From Betaproteobacteria bacterium (GTDB lineage Bacteria > Acidobacteriota > Terriglobia > Acidiferrales > UBA7541), in contig CAJCHZ010000047.1 in assembly GCA_903970165.1 (NCBI GenBank), positions 163,155 to 227,154 on the forward strand: a stretch of DNA of 64,000 bases, in the 5' to 3' direction. Below, piece by piece: positions 8,274 to 16,842 of this stretch. The notes beneath the pieces were generated by a model. The model was not told the DNA's origin and searched no databases. It saw only the letters and a list, made by a program, of their open reading frames with translations. Numbering within the stretch: position 1 is the stretch's first letter; each line of letters starts with the position of its first letter. Position numbers and translations under genes: made by a program.

Positions 8274-8695
8274 ATCCGCCTTAAAGCGCCTCTTCTTCTG
8301 AAACTTCTGATACGAATTAGGCTGCCATATCACCATTAGATGAGGCGAAAACGCCTGTCCGTAGGGTCAGGTTTAGAAGGAGCCGGGACGGCGTAGTACA
8401 GGGAAAAACAGGCGAAAGTAGAGGCGAAAGCCGATTGCCAAGTAAGTGCTTTAATGTTAGTATCTTACGGGGATTTTGGGGCGGTCATAGTGGTACTGAA
8501 CCACTAGTTTAGGCACCAAAATGTGACTTCTGTACCATCGCATTTAGGACAGGTCCGATGTCTAATGGGACAGGTCAGAACACATGGACCGAACGGACAG
8601 GCTGCCGCATCCAAGTACAGGTAAACAGGCAGCCAAGAAGAAGCAAAGCAAAGCGAGTCGGTTACAGAAAAGCGGGGATGCAAAACAGAGGAAAG
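8274..8695. other. Intergenic region, no gene recognised
   Basis: About 420 bp. It contains a 7-bp-arm dyad TAGTGGT/ACCACTA at 8488-8506 and GGACAGGTC twice (about 8547 and 8568). An in-frame upward extension of the next gene to 8558 exists but lacks a ribosome site. Nothing else recognised. Confidence 0.45.
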
Positions 8696-8995
8696 ATGAA
8701 GAATAAAGACAACAAGCGGAAGTGGATGTGGTGGTTCCTGGGCGTGGTGCTCGCGCTTCAACTCTATTTCGTGCGCGAATTGCTGGCGGCATTTGCGATT
8801 TTTGCAATCGGATTTGCGGCCATCGCCTTTGTGGTGATGAGCCTATATATGCTTCAGAAGGTTTGGGAAACAGGCGTACAGCGGGTTGCGGACAGCCATA
8901 ACCCGGTTGTGGATATGGCGCGGCGCGGAGTTAACGCCGTGGAAGATCTCGCCCGTCGGCCGTTGCGCCGCCCGGGTTCGGCCGCAGCGCGGTAA
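8696..8995 (+). CDS. Small two-helix membrane protein, function unknown
   Basis: 99 aa from ATG 8696, preceded by AGAGGAAAG; the longer frame from 8558 has no ribosome site and a low-complexity basic N-terminus. A basic, Trp-containing start (MKNKDNKRKWMWW) is followed by two adjoining hydrophobic segments (FLGVVLALQLYFV and LLAAFAIFAIGFAAIAFVVMSL), then a basic amphipathic tail with RRGVNAVEDLARRPLRRP. Not recognised as a named family. A good terminator follows at 9095-9130. Confidence 0.65.
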   Translation: MKNKDNKRKWMWWFLGVVLALQLYFVRELLAAFAIFAIGFAAIAFVVMSLYMLQKVWETGVQRVADSHNPVVDMARRGVNAVEDLARRPLRRPGSAAAR

Positions 8996-9093
8996 GCCAA
9001 TCGTTTCTGGGTTTTTGCCAGGGCGCACACGCGGGGCGAATCGACGCTGCCTCCTTCAGGGTTGAAACGCACCGCTAGCCATACAAAGAAAAG

Positions 9094-9130
9094 GGCCAGT
9101 CGTCCTGAGAGAGCGGCTGGCTTTTTCTTT
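9094..9130 (+). terminator. Rho-independent terminator
   Basis: GCCAGTCG (9095-9102) pairs with CGGCTGGC (9114-9121, one G-T pair), followed by TTTTTCTTTT. Confidence 0.75.
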
Positions 9131-9182
9131 TCAATGACTTAGGTGCCCGCCTGAGGAAAAATAGAATTTCGTCACAAAGTGC

Positions 9183-9231
9183 TTGACACTTTCACTAGCC
9201 GCATTGTATTTAACCAGTAGGTTAAATACAA
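9183..9231 (+). promoter_or_regulatory. Promoter and operator of the ArsR/SRPBCC pair
   Basis: TTGACA at 9183-9188, then TATTTA at 9207-9212 after 18 bp. A perfect 12-bp inverted repeat, TTGTATTTAACC (9204-9215) and GGTTAAATACAA (9220-9231) with a 4-bp spacer, overlaps the -10 and ends one base before the ATG. This is a typical self-repression arrangement for an ArsR-family gene. Confidence 0.75.
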
Positions 9232-9232
9232 A

Positions 9233-9586
9233 ATGACCTCGGAACAGCTAAACTCAACGTTTTCAGCACTTGCCGATCCAACCCGCCGCGCCATCCTGGC
9301 CCATTTGATGTCGGGAGATGCGTCCGTAAGCGAACTGGCCGAGCCCTTCCACATGAGCATGCCGGCCGTCTCGAAACACTTGAAAGTATTAGAAAACGCG
9401 GGGCTTATCACTCGCGGCAAGGAGGCGCAATCGCGTCCCTGCCGGATCGAGGCGGCCCCGCTTAAGGACGCTTCCGATTGGCTGGAGAACTATCGCATGG
9501 CATGGGAACAGCGGCTCGACCGTCTGCACGACTTCCTGAACAAGGCGCAGGCCAAGGAGAAAAAACATGGGCGATCCAAAAAGTAG
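9233..9586 (+). CDS. ArsR-family HTH regulator (SRPBCC-associated)
   Basis: 117-aa winged-helix DNA-binding protein. The HTH reads SVSELAEPFHMSMPAVSKHLKVLENAGLI, preceded by the family signature FSALADPTRRAILAHLM. No metal-binding cysteine cluster is present, so it is probably not a metal sensor. It belongs to the subgroup encoded with an AHSA1/SRPBCC protein, whose gene starts inside its 3' end (20-bp overlap). The palindrome at 9204-9231 is the likely binding site. Confidence 0.93.
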   Translation: MTSEQLNSTFSALADPTRRAILAHLMSGDASVSELAEPFHMSMPAVSKHLKVLENAGLITRGKEAQSRPCRIEAAPLKDASDWLENYRMAWEQRLDRLHDFLNKAQAKEKKHGRSKK

Positions 9587-10073
9587 CTCTGCGGCAAGTG
9601 AGGCGCCGCAAGAACTTTTCCTGACGCGCATTCTGGGTGCTCCCCGGGCGCTGGTTTTCAAAGCGTGGACCGATCAGAAACAGGTTGCGCAATGGTGGGG
9701 GCCGCGCGGCTTCAGCAACCCCGTTTGCGAATGGGATGCCCGGCCCGGCGGGGCGATTCGCATTCACATGCGTGGACCTGACGGCACGGTTTATCCGATG
9801 GGCGGCGTGTTTAAGGAAGTGGTCGAGCCGGAGCGCCTCGTTTTTATCAGCACCGCCCTTGCGGACGAGAAGAGCCAGCCCTTATTCGAGATTTTTAACA
9901 CCATTACTTTCGAGGACTTCCACGGCATCACAAAACTCAGGCTGCACGCACGGCTGCTCACTGCGGAGTTCAAGATGACCCCGCAAGCCGCAGCTGCACT
10001 TTCAGGCATGGAGCAAGGGTGGAGCGAAAGTCTTTACCGGCTTGCCGATCACTTGGACGCGGCGCGCCGCTAG
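9567..10073 (+). CDS. SRPBCC (AHSA1-like) domain protein
   Basis: 168 aa, START/Bet v1-like helix-grip fold. Family landmarks: RILGAPRALVFKAWTDQKQVAQWWGPRGF near residues 19-50, then WDARPGGAIRIHMRGPDG and a C-terminal GWSESLYRLADHL. The fold binds hydrophobic small ligands; the partner molecule is unknown. Translation is coupled to the upstream ArsR gene, a pair repeated in many bacteria. Confidence 0.92.
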   Translation: MGDPKSSSAASEAPQELFLTRILGAPRALVFKAWTDQKQVAQWWGPRGFSNPVCEWDARPGGAIRIHMRGPDGTVYPMGGVFKEVVEPERLVFISTALADEKSQPLFEIFNTITFEDFHGITKLRLHARLLTAEFKMTPQAAAALSGMEQGWSESLYRLADHLDAARR

Positions 10074-10080
10074 CTCCCGG

Positions 10081-10515
10081 TTATCCGACGAGGGATTTAT
10101 GTTTTTGAGCCCATCTTTGGCGAACACTGGCGATCAACTGGTCTTTGTCGCGCCGCATTTCGCGGACCAGGGGCTGATTGCCGGTTTCTTCGTGGCGGGC
10201 TGCCCAGAGGACCATTTCGGTGAGAACGGGGGCAAGGTCAATGCCTTTTGGCGTAAGCGAGTAAATCACTTTTCGGCCGTCGAAGGAATCAGTCTGCGAG
10301 CTGATGATTCCGTACTCCTCGAGGCGGCGGAGGCGGTCTGCCAGGATGTTGGTGGAGATTTTTTCGTCGGAGTGAAGGAATTCGTGAAAGGTCTGGTAAC
10401 CGCGGAGCATCATGTCGCGGATGACGAGGAGGGACCAGCGGTCGCCGAGCATTTCGACGGAGGCGTTCAGCGGGCAGCCGGAGCGGCGCTCGGGGTCGGC
10501 TTTCATTTTCGTCAT
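10081..10515 (-). CDS. HxlR-family transcriptional regulator
   Basis: 144 aa. Family hallmarks are GCPLNASVEMLGDRWSLLVIRDMML, then FHEFLHSDEKISTNILADRLRRLEEYGII (winged HTH) and RKVIYSLTPKG. The cysteine in the N-terminal GCP motif is conserved, and in redox-sensing relatives it reacts with electrophiles or thiols. An alternative ATG three codons in (10506) is possible. Convergent with the SRPBCC gene (7-bp gap). The palindrome at 10536-10552 just upstream is a plausible operator. Confidence 0.92.
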   Translation of the reverse strand: MTKMKADPERRSGCPLNASVEMLGDRWSLLVIRDMMLRGYQTFHEFLHSDEKISTNILADRLRRLEEYGIISSQTDSFDGRKVIYSLTPKGIDLAPVLTEMVLWAARHEETGNQPLVREMRRDKDQLIASVRQRWAQKHKSLVG

Positions 10516-10516
10516 A

Positions 10517-10552
10517 AGATACGGTATCTCTTTTAACTTGCATTTTGCAAGT
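10517..10552. promoter_or_regulatory. HxlR-type operator palindromes
   Basis: ACTTGCA (10536-10542) and TGCAAGT (10546-10552) form a perfect dyad with a 3-bp spacer. A second dyad, AGATAC-G-GTATCT, covers 10517-10529. Both lie immediately upstream of the HxlR gene in the region shared with the divergent VOC gene. Confidence 0.55.
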
Positions 10553-10776
10553 AACGTTGGGACACTTTCGTTCGTTAGGTCGTAGTTGGCTGCGCGACAG
10601 AGAATGCGGACTTGAAATAAAGACGTTTGGGAAAGCGTTTAGAGAGTACTGCGGATTGACGGGGCTAGCGGTTACATCAGAATCAGCATAAGTGGCTATT
10701 GCCCGCTTACGTTGAATCGGACAGATTCTACCTTCTATGCCTCTGCTTGTTCAGCAAACGATCAAAGGAGGACATC

Positions 10777-11202
10777 ATGTCATTGAATCCCTATGTTTTC
10801 TTTAACGGGCAATGCGAAGAAGCGTTCGCCTTTTACGCGAAGGCGTTCGGTGGGAAGGTGCTTTCCACCTTCAAGTACGAGGGATCACCGATGGGCGGGG
10901 ATGTACCCGCGGAATGGGGAAGCAAGGTCATGCATTCATCGCTGGATTTGGGCAACGGCATGATTTTGATGGGTGCGGACGCGCTACCGGGGCGCTATGA
11001 GACGCCGACGGGGTTTAGCGTGTCTGTTGGCGTGAAAGAAGTTGCGGAATCGGAGCGCATTTTCGCGGAGCTGGCGCAGGGCGGAACGGTGGAGTTGTCC
11101 ATCCAGCAGACTTTTTGGTCTGTCCGATTTGGGATGCTGGTGGACCGGTTTGGGATACCGTGGATGGTTAACTGCGACCAGGCGGCGGCACACACGGCAT
11201 AA
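10777..11202 (+). CDS. VOC-superfamily (PhnB-like) protein
   Basis: 141 aa from ATG 10777, with AAAGGAGG upstream; an upstream in-frame extension to 10699 is rejected. PhnB/glyoxalase-like fold: PYVFFNGQCEEAFAFYAKAFGGKV at the start, HSSLDLGNGMILMGAD in the middle, and FGMLVDRFGIPWMVN at the end. Family members are usually single betaalphabetabetabeta-repeat proteins of unknown substrate, annotated as 3-demethylubiquinone methyltransferase-like or PhnB-like without proof. Divergent from the HxlR regulator, which may control it. Hairpin GAGAA-CCCGCC / GGCGGG-TTCTC follows at 11213-11241. Confidence 0.88.
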   Translation: MSLNPYVFFNGQCEEAFAFYAKAFGGKVLSTFKYEGSPMGGDVPAEWGSKVMHSSLDLGNGMILMGADALPGRYETPTGFSVSVGVKEVAESERIFAELAQGGTVELSIQQTFWSVRFGMLVDRFGIPWMVNCDQAAAHTA

Positions 11203-11212
11203 CGGTTTTGAC

Positions 11213-11241
11213 GAGAAACCCGCCGCGGTGGCGGGATTCTC
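11213..11241 (+). terminator. Terminator-like hairpin
   Basis: CCCGCC (11219-11224) and GGCGGG (11230-11235) with a GCGGT loop, extended past one mismatch by GAGAA/TTCTC. The T tract is weak (CCCTTT), so termination may be partial. Confidence 0.5.
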
Positions 11242-11333
11242 CCTTTGAGCAAAACCAATGGATGGCGGTGAGTCCCGCTGAAGCGGGAAAACGTTTTCGT
11301 GTAGACGTTGTATATGTATGAGGAGATGCGGAT

Positions 11334-13814
11334 ATGAGCGTCAACCCCGGATTGTTTCTGAATGACCTGAAAATTGCGCTGCGATCGCTGATGCGGGCCA
11401 AGGGCCTGGCCACCACCGTGATTCTTACGCTTGCGCTAGGGATTGGCGCGAACGCCGCCATTTTTGCGCTCGTTCGAGGGGTATTGCTGCGTCCGCTGGT
11501 AAACCGCGACGAAAACCGGCTGATTTACATCCGGCAAAGCGCGAAGGGCATCGGGAGCGAGAACACGAACTTTTCCGTGCCGGAATACAAGGACATCGAA
11601 TCGGGAACGCGCACCGTCAGCCAGTACGGCGACTTTTCGGTGATTCAGTTCACGATGGTCGGATTGGGCGAGCCGCGCGCCGTACAGGCCGGTGTGGTGG
11701 GTGGGACGTATTTCGATACGATGGGCCTGCATCCGGTGCTGGGGCGGCTGATTGGTCCGCAGGATGACGGACCGAAGGCCGATGGGGTGGTGGTGCTGAC
11801 GTACCGGTTCTGGTCCTCGGCGCTGCACAACGATCCCAGCGTCCTGGGCAAGACGGTGCGGCTGGGCAGCGGAGCCATGGGAACGCGGACGGGCACGGTC
11901 ATTGGAGTGCTTGAGCCTTCGATCCCTTATCCGGCCGAGACGGAGATCATGGCGAACATCGTGACCAGCCCCCACCATCTTTCGGCGACGATGCAGGACG
12001 GGCGAGTGCATCGCATGACGGAACTGTTTGGGCGGCTGGCGCCGGGCGCGACCATCGAGCAGGCGCAGGCGGACTTGCGCAGGGTGTACGGCGCGATGGT
12101 GAATCAGCACCCGGAAGCTTATTCGAAGCAAGCCGACTTTCAGATCAGCGCCAGGCTGCTGCGCGATCAAATCACTTCGGGAGCGCGCACCGTGCTGCTG
12201 GTGCTGCTGGCGGCTTCCGGGCTGGTGTTTATTATCGCCGTGTCGAACGCGGCGAACCTGATTCTGGCGCGGTCTGTGCGGCGCGAAGGCGAACTGGCGA
12301 TTCGCGCGGCGCTGGGCGCGAGCAGCGGGATGCTGCGGCGCACGCTGCTCGCGGAAAGCGTATTGCTCTGCGGAGCGGGAGCGCTGCTGGGGGTCCTGAT
12401 CGCGAGCCCGATGGTAGCGATTCTGGCGCGGTACGCTTCGCGCTTCTCGATTCGTGCACAGGATTTGTCGGTGGATACGAGCATGCTGTGGGTGGGCGCG
12501 GGTTTGGCCATCGCGGCGTCTGTTTTGCTGGCGTTCGTGCCACGGCTGCCTTCGGCGACTTCCTCACAAGGCTCGGGGTTGGCGAACGGCAGCGTGCGCA
12601 TCACGGGTGGGACGAACCGGCGGCTGCAAATTTTCGCGATGACACAGATCGCCGCTTCCTTCGTGCTGCTGGCGGGTGCGAGCATGCTGCTGAAAACGCT
12701 GATGGACATGCAGAACGCAAGCACTCCGCTGGACACGCCGCGTGTGCTGGCCATCGACTTGCCAGTGGATTCCTATGACAAAACGCAGGAACAGATCAAC
12801 CACTTTTATGAAGACGTGGTGCGGAAAGTGGGGGAAATGCCGGGCGTGGATGCCTCTTCCGTGGGCAGCTCCGTGCCGTGGCGGGACACGACGTTCGATC
12901 TGCAACTGCAGTTCTCCGCGGACGAGAACCTCAAACAACCCGGCGAGGAAGACCCGCGCGCGCAGTTGCGCTCGATTACGCCGGGATTTTTCGCTTCGCT
13001 GGGCGTGCCGGTTCTGGCGGGACGCGACTTCAACGATCTGGACCGCAAGGACAAGGAACCGGTGGTGATCATCAGCCAGAGCGTGGCGCAAAAAATGTTC
13101 GCTGGGCGCGACCCACTAAATCGCCACGTATGGTGGACTGATCCGGTGCTGAAATTTATCGGCATGGATTCGACGAAGATGCGCGTCGTTGGCGTCGTGG
13201 GGGACATCGACGACATGCACGTCATTCAAATGCCGACGATGACGGTGTACAGCCCGATGGAGCAACAAGGACTCTTCGCGGCGCGGCTCTTCGTGCACAC
13301 GAAGAGTGATCCGTACGCGCTGGTCACGCCGATTACACGGATGATTCGCGGTATGTCCGCGGACCAGGCCGTGGAGCACCCGGCAACGTTGGCCGACATC
13401 CGCGCCGCAGTGCTGACGCCAGACCGCTTGAACTCGCTGGTGTTTGGCGGGTTCGCGATTGTGGCGCTGGCGATTGCCGTGGTCGGCGTTTCGGGCGTGC
13501 TGGCGTTTTCCGTGAGCGCCCGCACACGGGAGTTCGGCATCCGGCTGGCGGTGGGTTCGCAACCGAGCCAGTTGCTGGCCAGCGTGATTCGCGAAGGAGC
13601 GCTGATGGCGGCTTTAGGTGTGCTTGCAGGAGCGGCGGGAGGATACTTGCTGGCGCGGCTTGCGGGAGGCCTTCTGCTTGATATGAAGATGCCGAGCCCA
13701 TTGCCGGTGGTGGCTTCCGCGTTGATTTTGTTGGCGGCGGCAGTGATTGCTTCGGCGTGGCCGGCGGCGCGCGCGGCCCGCGTGGACGTGATTCAGGCGC
13801 TGCGCGCCGATTGA
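11334..13814 (+). CDS. ADOP-family ABC permease (MacB/FtsX type)
   Basis: 826 aa. It lacks the N-terminal prefix domain and begins directly with the first TM region (DLKIALRSLMRAKGLATTVILTLALGIGANAAIFALV). Periplasmic core 1 spans about residues 50-270; FtsX block 1 about 280-400 (SVRREGELAIRAALGASSGMLRRTLLAESVLL). A second TM at about 435-455 starts core 2 (about 460-690), and FtsX block 2 (SARTREFGIRLAVGSQPSQLLASVIREGALM) ends near 820. Start at 11334 has GAGGAGATGCGGAT upstream. No ATPase is adjacent. Substrate unknown. Confidence 0.93.
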   Translation: MSVNPGLFLNDLKIALRSLMRAKGLATTVILTLALGIGANAAIFALVRGVLLRPLVNRDENRLIYIRQSAKGIGSENTNFSVPEYKDIESGTRTVSQYGDFSVIQFTMVGLGEPRAVQAGVVGGTYFDTMGLHPVLGRLIGPQDDGPKADGVVVLTYRFWSSALHNDPSVLGKTVRLGSGAMGTRTGTVIGVLEPSIPYPAETEIMANIVTSPHHLSATMQDGRVHRMTELFGRLAPGATIEQAQADLRRVYGAMVNQHPEAYSKQADFQISARLLRDQITSGARTVLLVLLAASGLVFIIAVSNAANLILARSVRREGELAIRAALGASSGMLRRTLLAESVLLCGAGALLGVLIASPMVAILARYASRFSIRAQDLSVDTSMLWVGAGLAIAASVLLAFVPRLPSATSSQGSGLANGSVRITGGTNRRLQIFAMTQIAASFVLLAGASMLLKTLMDMQNASTPLDTPRVLAIDLPVDSYDKTQEQINHFYEDVVRKVGEMPGVDASSVGSSVPWRDTTFDLQLQFSADENLKQPGEEDPRAQLRSITPGFFASLGVPVLAGRDFNDLDRKDKEPVVIISQSVAQKMFAGRDPLNRHVWWTDPVLKFIGMDSTKMRVVGVVGDIDDMHVIQMPTMTVYSPMEQQGLFAARLFVHTKSDPYALVTPITRMIRGMSADQAVEHPATLADIRAAVLTPDRLNSLVFGGFAIVALAIAVVGVSGVLAFSVSARTREFGIRLAVGSQPSQLLASVIREGALMAALGVLAGAAGGYLLARLAGGLLLDMKMPSPLPVVASALILLAAAVIASAWPAARAARVDVIQALRAD

Positions 13815-13886
13815 AGCTGTCCCGCTGGCGGACGGCAATGGGTGTCGCGCTGTCAGCCGCAACCTTTCTTACGAGTTGGACTGCTG

Positions 13887-14383
13887 CTATGTTCCAACTT
13901 TGCTTCCAGCGTTCTCCCTAACCTTTCTTCCTTTCACGACAGGGATATAGAGACACAGAAATGCGGCTGCCGCCAGGCCGATGGCTAGCGCGGGCAATAA
14001 AATAGCGCCAGGAAGAGGCTGCGCCTGCGGTCGATAGCGGAAGATGAAGTAAGCGGTCATCCAAATCAGGATGCTGGAAAGCAAGCCGGGAGAATATTCG
14101 CGAAAGTGAATAGCCCACCAGAGATGCCAGAATCCGTTGCAGAGGCGCATGCCAGTGGAAATATCAGCCACCACCCGCCAAGAAAGTCATAGGCAACGAC
14201 GCTGGCGATCATGATGGTGAAATATCCTGCATTGAACCAGAAGAATTTCGTCCACGAATACTCCGGCCACCAGTGCTGACGTACTTTTTCGACGAAACTG
14301 CCTCCCAGCAGACACTCGTCCAGCACATGAATCACGTAGGCGACGACCATAAACCAAAAAGAGAAAATAAGAGGCAGGTGCAT
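13887..14383 (-). pseudogene. HXXEE-domain membrane protein interrupted by a frameshift
   Basis: Two overlapping minus-strand frames join into one protein of about 165 aa. The first (from 14383) reads FSFWFMVVAYVIHVLDE through AYDFLGGWWLIFPLA. The second continues RLCNGFWHLWWAIHFREYSPG through ILIWMTAYFIFRYR to a stop at 13887. Together they match the HXXEE family (N-terminal HVLDE motif and a later NGFWHxxWA motif, four TM helices). A one-base indel near 14150 separates them. Real decay and a sequencing or assembly error cannot be told apart here. Confidence 0.7.
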
Positions 14384-14424
14384 CCGCGCCGCCTTTCTTA
14401 CCGGGGAGGGCCATGATCAAGAGC

Positions 14425-14730
14425 TTAGACGAGGCTTTTGATCCATCGTGCGAATCGTCCTCGCGCCTCCGGCTGCATGGCGATAAACTTTACGGCCATC
14501 CCGCCGGCCTCTATCCGCAGTACGACCGCGCGCGCGCGTACTTCGCCTGCTGGCACGTCCAGCAGCAACTGAATATACGCACCTGGCCGAGGAGGCTCGG
14601 GCGTGCGAATGTAGAGCCCACCAAGACCAGCGTTTTCCAAGCGAGAAACGGACTTCTTGTTGGCAGTCTGCCAGGCCAGGAAGGTTCCTCTTGGCGAGCG
14701 TATTCTTGCGTAGCGACGCAGGTCTTTCAT
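14425..14730 (-). CDS. PilZ-domain protein
   Basis: 101 aa from ATG 14730; an 18-residue extension to 14784 is possible but adds unconserved sequence. PilZ features: RRYARIRSPRGTFLAW at the N-terminus (arginine-rich c-di-GMP loop, RxxxR-like) and SRLENAGLGGLYIRTPEPPRPG (the [DN]xSxxG-like motif altered to ENAGLGG). The altered second motif makes c-di-GMP binding uncertain. Single-domain PilZ proteins act as cytosolic adaptors. Confidence 0.75.
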   Translation of the reverse strand: MKDLRRYARIRSPRGTFLAWQTANKKSVSRLENAGLGGLYIRTPEPPRPGAYIQLLLDVPAGEVRARAVVLRIEAGGMAVKFIAMQPEARGRFARWIKSLV

Positions 14731-15253
14731 TGTCGTCCGCGGGCGTGGGGAAAAATAATACTCTCTTCGGTTACCTGGAAACAATCGAAAGCGTGAAGCC
14801 CGTCGATTTCAACGGGCGAGTATCAGGCTAAGTATCGAGCAGGGGTGACGCCGGGGAACGCAAAGTATTACTTTTCGATCCTAAAAGAGTACAGAAGTAA
14901 GGCTATCAAATTGCTGTGTCGGTGCTCGTTAGCATGACAACGCAAACAGCAGCTCGACATGGTGCAAATACAAAACGATGTGATGACTGCGCGCTTGTCT
15001 GGATTGCGGTGTTCATGACCACCACTTCCAGTTAGAGCCAGATGCATGTTAAGAGTACTAACGGTATACGGCGTAAATGATCTTATCAACTTCTCATATA
15101 CAAGAAGTAACTGTGGGACTGTCCGGGGCGGCGAATCTCCTGCAGAAAAGATAGATTCCGGGAAGGGAATTGGATTGAGTGCGGGCTGCTGAAAGCGCCA
15201 GCGAGGAATCCCAGAGAATAACCGGCGCTACACATTATCACCGGCACTACCCT
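14731..15253. other. Intergenic region, no gene recognised
   Basis: About 520 bp of noticeably lower GC, around 14870-15110, between two convergent-to-tandem minus-strand genes. Short open frames have no ribosome sites or recognisable motifs. No RNA gene seen. Confidence 0.4.
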
Positions 15254-15613
15254 TCACTTTTTTGTTTTCTTGACGATGTGCATTTTTACTTCGGAGCCTG
15301 TCGTGTCGAGGATGTAAGCGGTTTTGCCCTCGATGGCGACTTTCGTCACGCCGCTCACGGCGATGCTTGGCGGTGCGTTCTTGCTGTGTGGGTCCGTCGG
15401 CGGCGCGGTACCTTTCGGATGGTAGGAATAGTCGAGCATTAAAACGAAATCGTCGGTCTCGACGATGTAGTGCACGGTGCTGGTTTCGCGGATTAAGGGG
15501 CCGGAGACGTTGGTTTCCGAGACGCTTAATACCGCTGCGGTTTTCCAATCGCGCGTTTTTGCGAAACAAAGCGTTGCGAACAGAAACAGGAGAAGCGTGG
15601 CGCTCTTTTTCAT
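15254..15613 (-). CDS. Small exported protein, function unknown
   Basis: 119 aa. Clear Sec signal peptide (MKKSATLLLFLFATLCFAKT), then a mature region of about 100 residues that looks beta-rich (VHYIVETDDFVLMLDYSYH; SIAVSGVTKVAIEGKTAYILDT) and ends in a basic KMHIVKKTKK tail. I do not recognise a family; similar short exported proteins are common in acidobacteria. It lies 41 bp downstream of the SMP-30 gene on the same strand and may be co-transcribed. Confidence 0.7.
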   Translation of the reverse strand: MKKSATLLLFLFATLCFAKTRDWKTAAVLSVSETNVSGPLIRETSTVHYIVETDDFVLMLDYSYHPKGTAPPTDPHSKNAPPSIAVSGVTKVAIEGKTAYILDTTGSEVKMHIVKKTKK

Positions 15614-15654
15614 TGGAACTCCTCAGCGGAGTATGAAGTGAACTGGCGCTGGCT

Positions 15655-16689
15655 TCAAGGAGTCTGGGCGCCCTCCGTTCCTACATAGACCGCATAGAGA
15701 GATTGGCTCGCGGCCATGAAGAGGCGGTTTTTCTTGGCGCCGCCAAAACAGAGATTCGCGCAAGTTTCGGGAAGATGAATTTTGCCGATGAGCGTGCCGT
15801 CCGGCGCAAAAACGTGCACGCCGTTGTAACTTTCGCCGCCCCATCCAGCCGCTGACCAGAGGTTGCCGTCCACATCGCAACGAATGCCGTCGGAACTGCC
15901 GGGAGCCATGTTGACGAACATGCGGCCGTTTTTCAGACGCACACCGTCCACGACGTCGTAGACGCGGACCTGGCGCGGATCGTTGGGACTTTTGGGGAGG
16001 CCGGAGTCCACGACATATAGAAGTTTTTCGTCGGGGGAGAAGCAGAGGCCGTTGGGTTTGTCCATATCGGAGGCGACGACATTGGCCTGCCGAGTTTTCG
16101 GATCGAGACGATAGACGACGGCGGGCAGCTCGAAATTGGCTTTGTGGCCTTCGTAGTTGGACATGATGCCGTAGCCGGGATCGGTGAACCAGATGCCGCC
16201 GTCGGAATGGGTGACGATGTCGTTGGGCGCGTTGAGTTTTTTGCCCTGGTAGCTGTCCATGAGAACCGTGATGGTGCCGTCGTGTTCTGTGCGCGTCACG
16301 CGGCGCGAGTCGTGTTCGCAGGTGAGCAGGCGGCCTTCGCGGTCGCGGAAGTTGCCATTGCTGTAGTTGGAAGGGGAACGGAAGACGGAGACTTCGTCGG
16401 TGTCTTCGAGCCAGCGGAGCATGCGGTTGTTGGGGATGTCGCTGAAGAGGAGAAAGCGGCCGTCGCCGAACCAGACGGGGCCTTCGGACCAGCGCGTTCC
16501 AGTATAAAGGCGCTCGACGGCAGCGTTGATGACTTTGTATTTCGCGAAGCGGGGATCGACTACTTCTACAGCTGGATCTGGATAGGTGACAAGGGGCTTG
16601 CGTTCTTGCTCCACGGCGAACGCCAAAGGAGAGAATGTCATGGCCGTCGCGGCGCTGGCCGTGAGGTTCATAAACGCTCGTCGCTGCAT
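15655..16689 (-). CDS. SMP-30/gluconolactonase/LRE-family protein, Tat-exported
   Basis: 344 aa from ATG 16689, fixed by GGAGGAAAACCG upstream; a longer frame from 16725 lacks a site. The N-terminus carries a twin-arginine motif (MQRRAFMNLTASAATAMT) and AFA cleavage region, implying folded export. The body is a six-bladed SMP-30 propeller: WSEGPVWFGDGRFLLFSDIPNNRMLRW, NGNFRDREGRLLTCEHDSRRVTR, LNAPNDIVTHSDGGIWFTDPGYG, KPNGLCFSPDEKLLYVVDSG and GSSDGIRCDVDGNLW. The metal-site residues (first-blade Glu, Asn in APND, Asp in SSDG) are present. Probably a periplasmic sugar-lactone hydrolase; substrate unproven. Confidence 0.9.
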   Translation of the reverse strand: MQRRAFMNLTASAATAMTFSPLAFAVEQERKPLVTYPDPAVEVVDPRFAKYKVINAAVERLYTGTRWSEGPVWFGDGRFLLFSDIPNNRMLRWLEDTDEVSVFRSPSNYSNGNFRDREGRLLTCEHDSRRVTRTEHDGTITVLMDSYQGKKLNAPNDIVTHSDGGIWFTDPGYGIMSNYEGHKANFELPAVVYRLDPKTRQANVVASDMDKPNGLCFSPDEKLLYVVDSGLPKSPNDPRQVRVYDVVDGVRLKNGRMFVNMAPGSSDGIRCDVDGNLWSAAGWGGESYNGVHVFAPDGTLIGKIHLPETCANLCFGGAKKNRLFMAASQSLYAVYVGTEGAQTP

Positions 16690-16842
16690 CGGTTTTCCTC
16701 CGATAGAAAAATCCGCCGGACGCACAGTATCATGACACCGGTCCGCGCGAGCATAAGCTTTCCAGCCGGCGGAAGGCTTACTGCTGAGGTGCGCGGCGCG
16801 TCCAAGTATGCGGGCATTTCGTCAGCAGCATGAGAGGTAGCC

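Noticed and set aside
13887..14420. Two or three separate small genes
   Set aside because: The 14187-14420 frame is a shadow; the other two frames join into a single HXXEE protein with one indel.
16144..16833. Plus-strand open frame of 229 codons
   Set aside because: Antisense to the SMP-30 gene, whose frame carries clear propeller motifs and a Tat signal.
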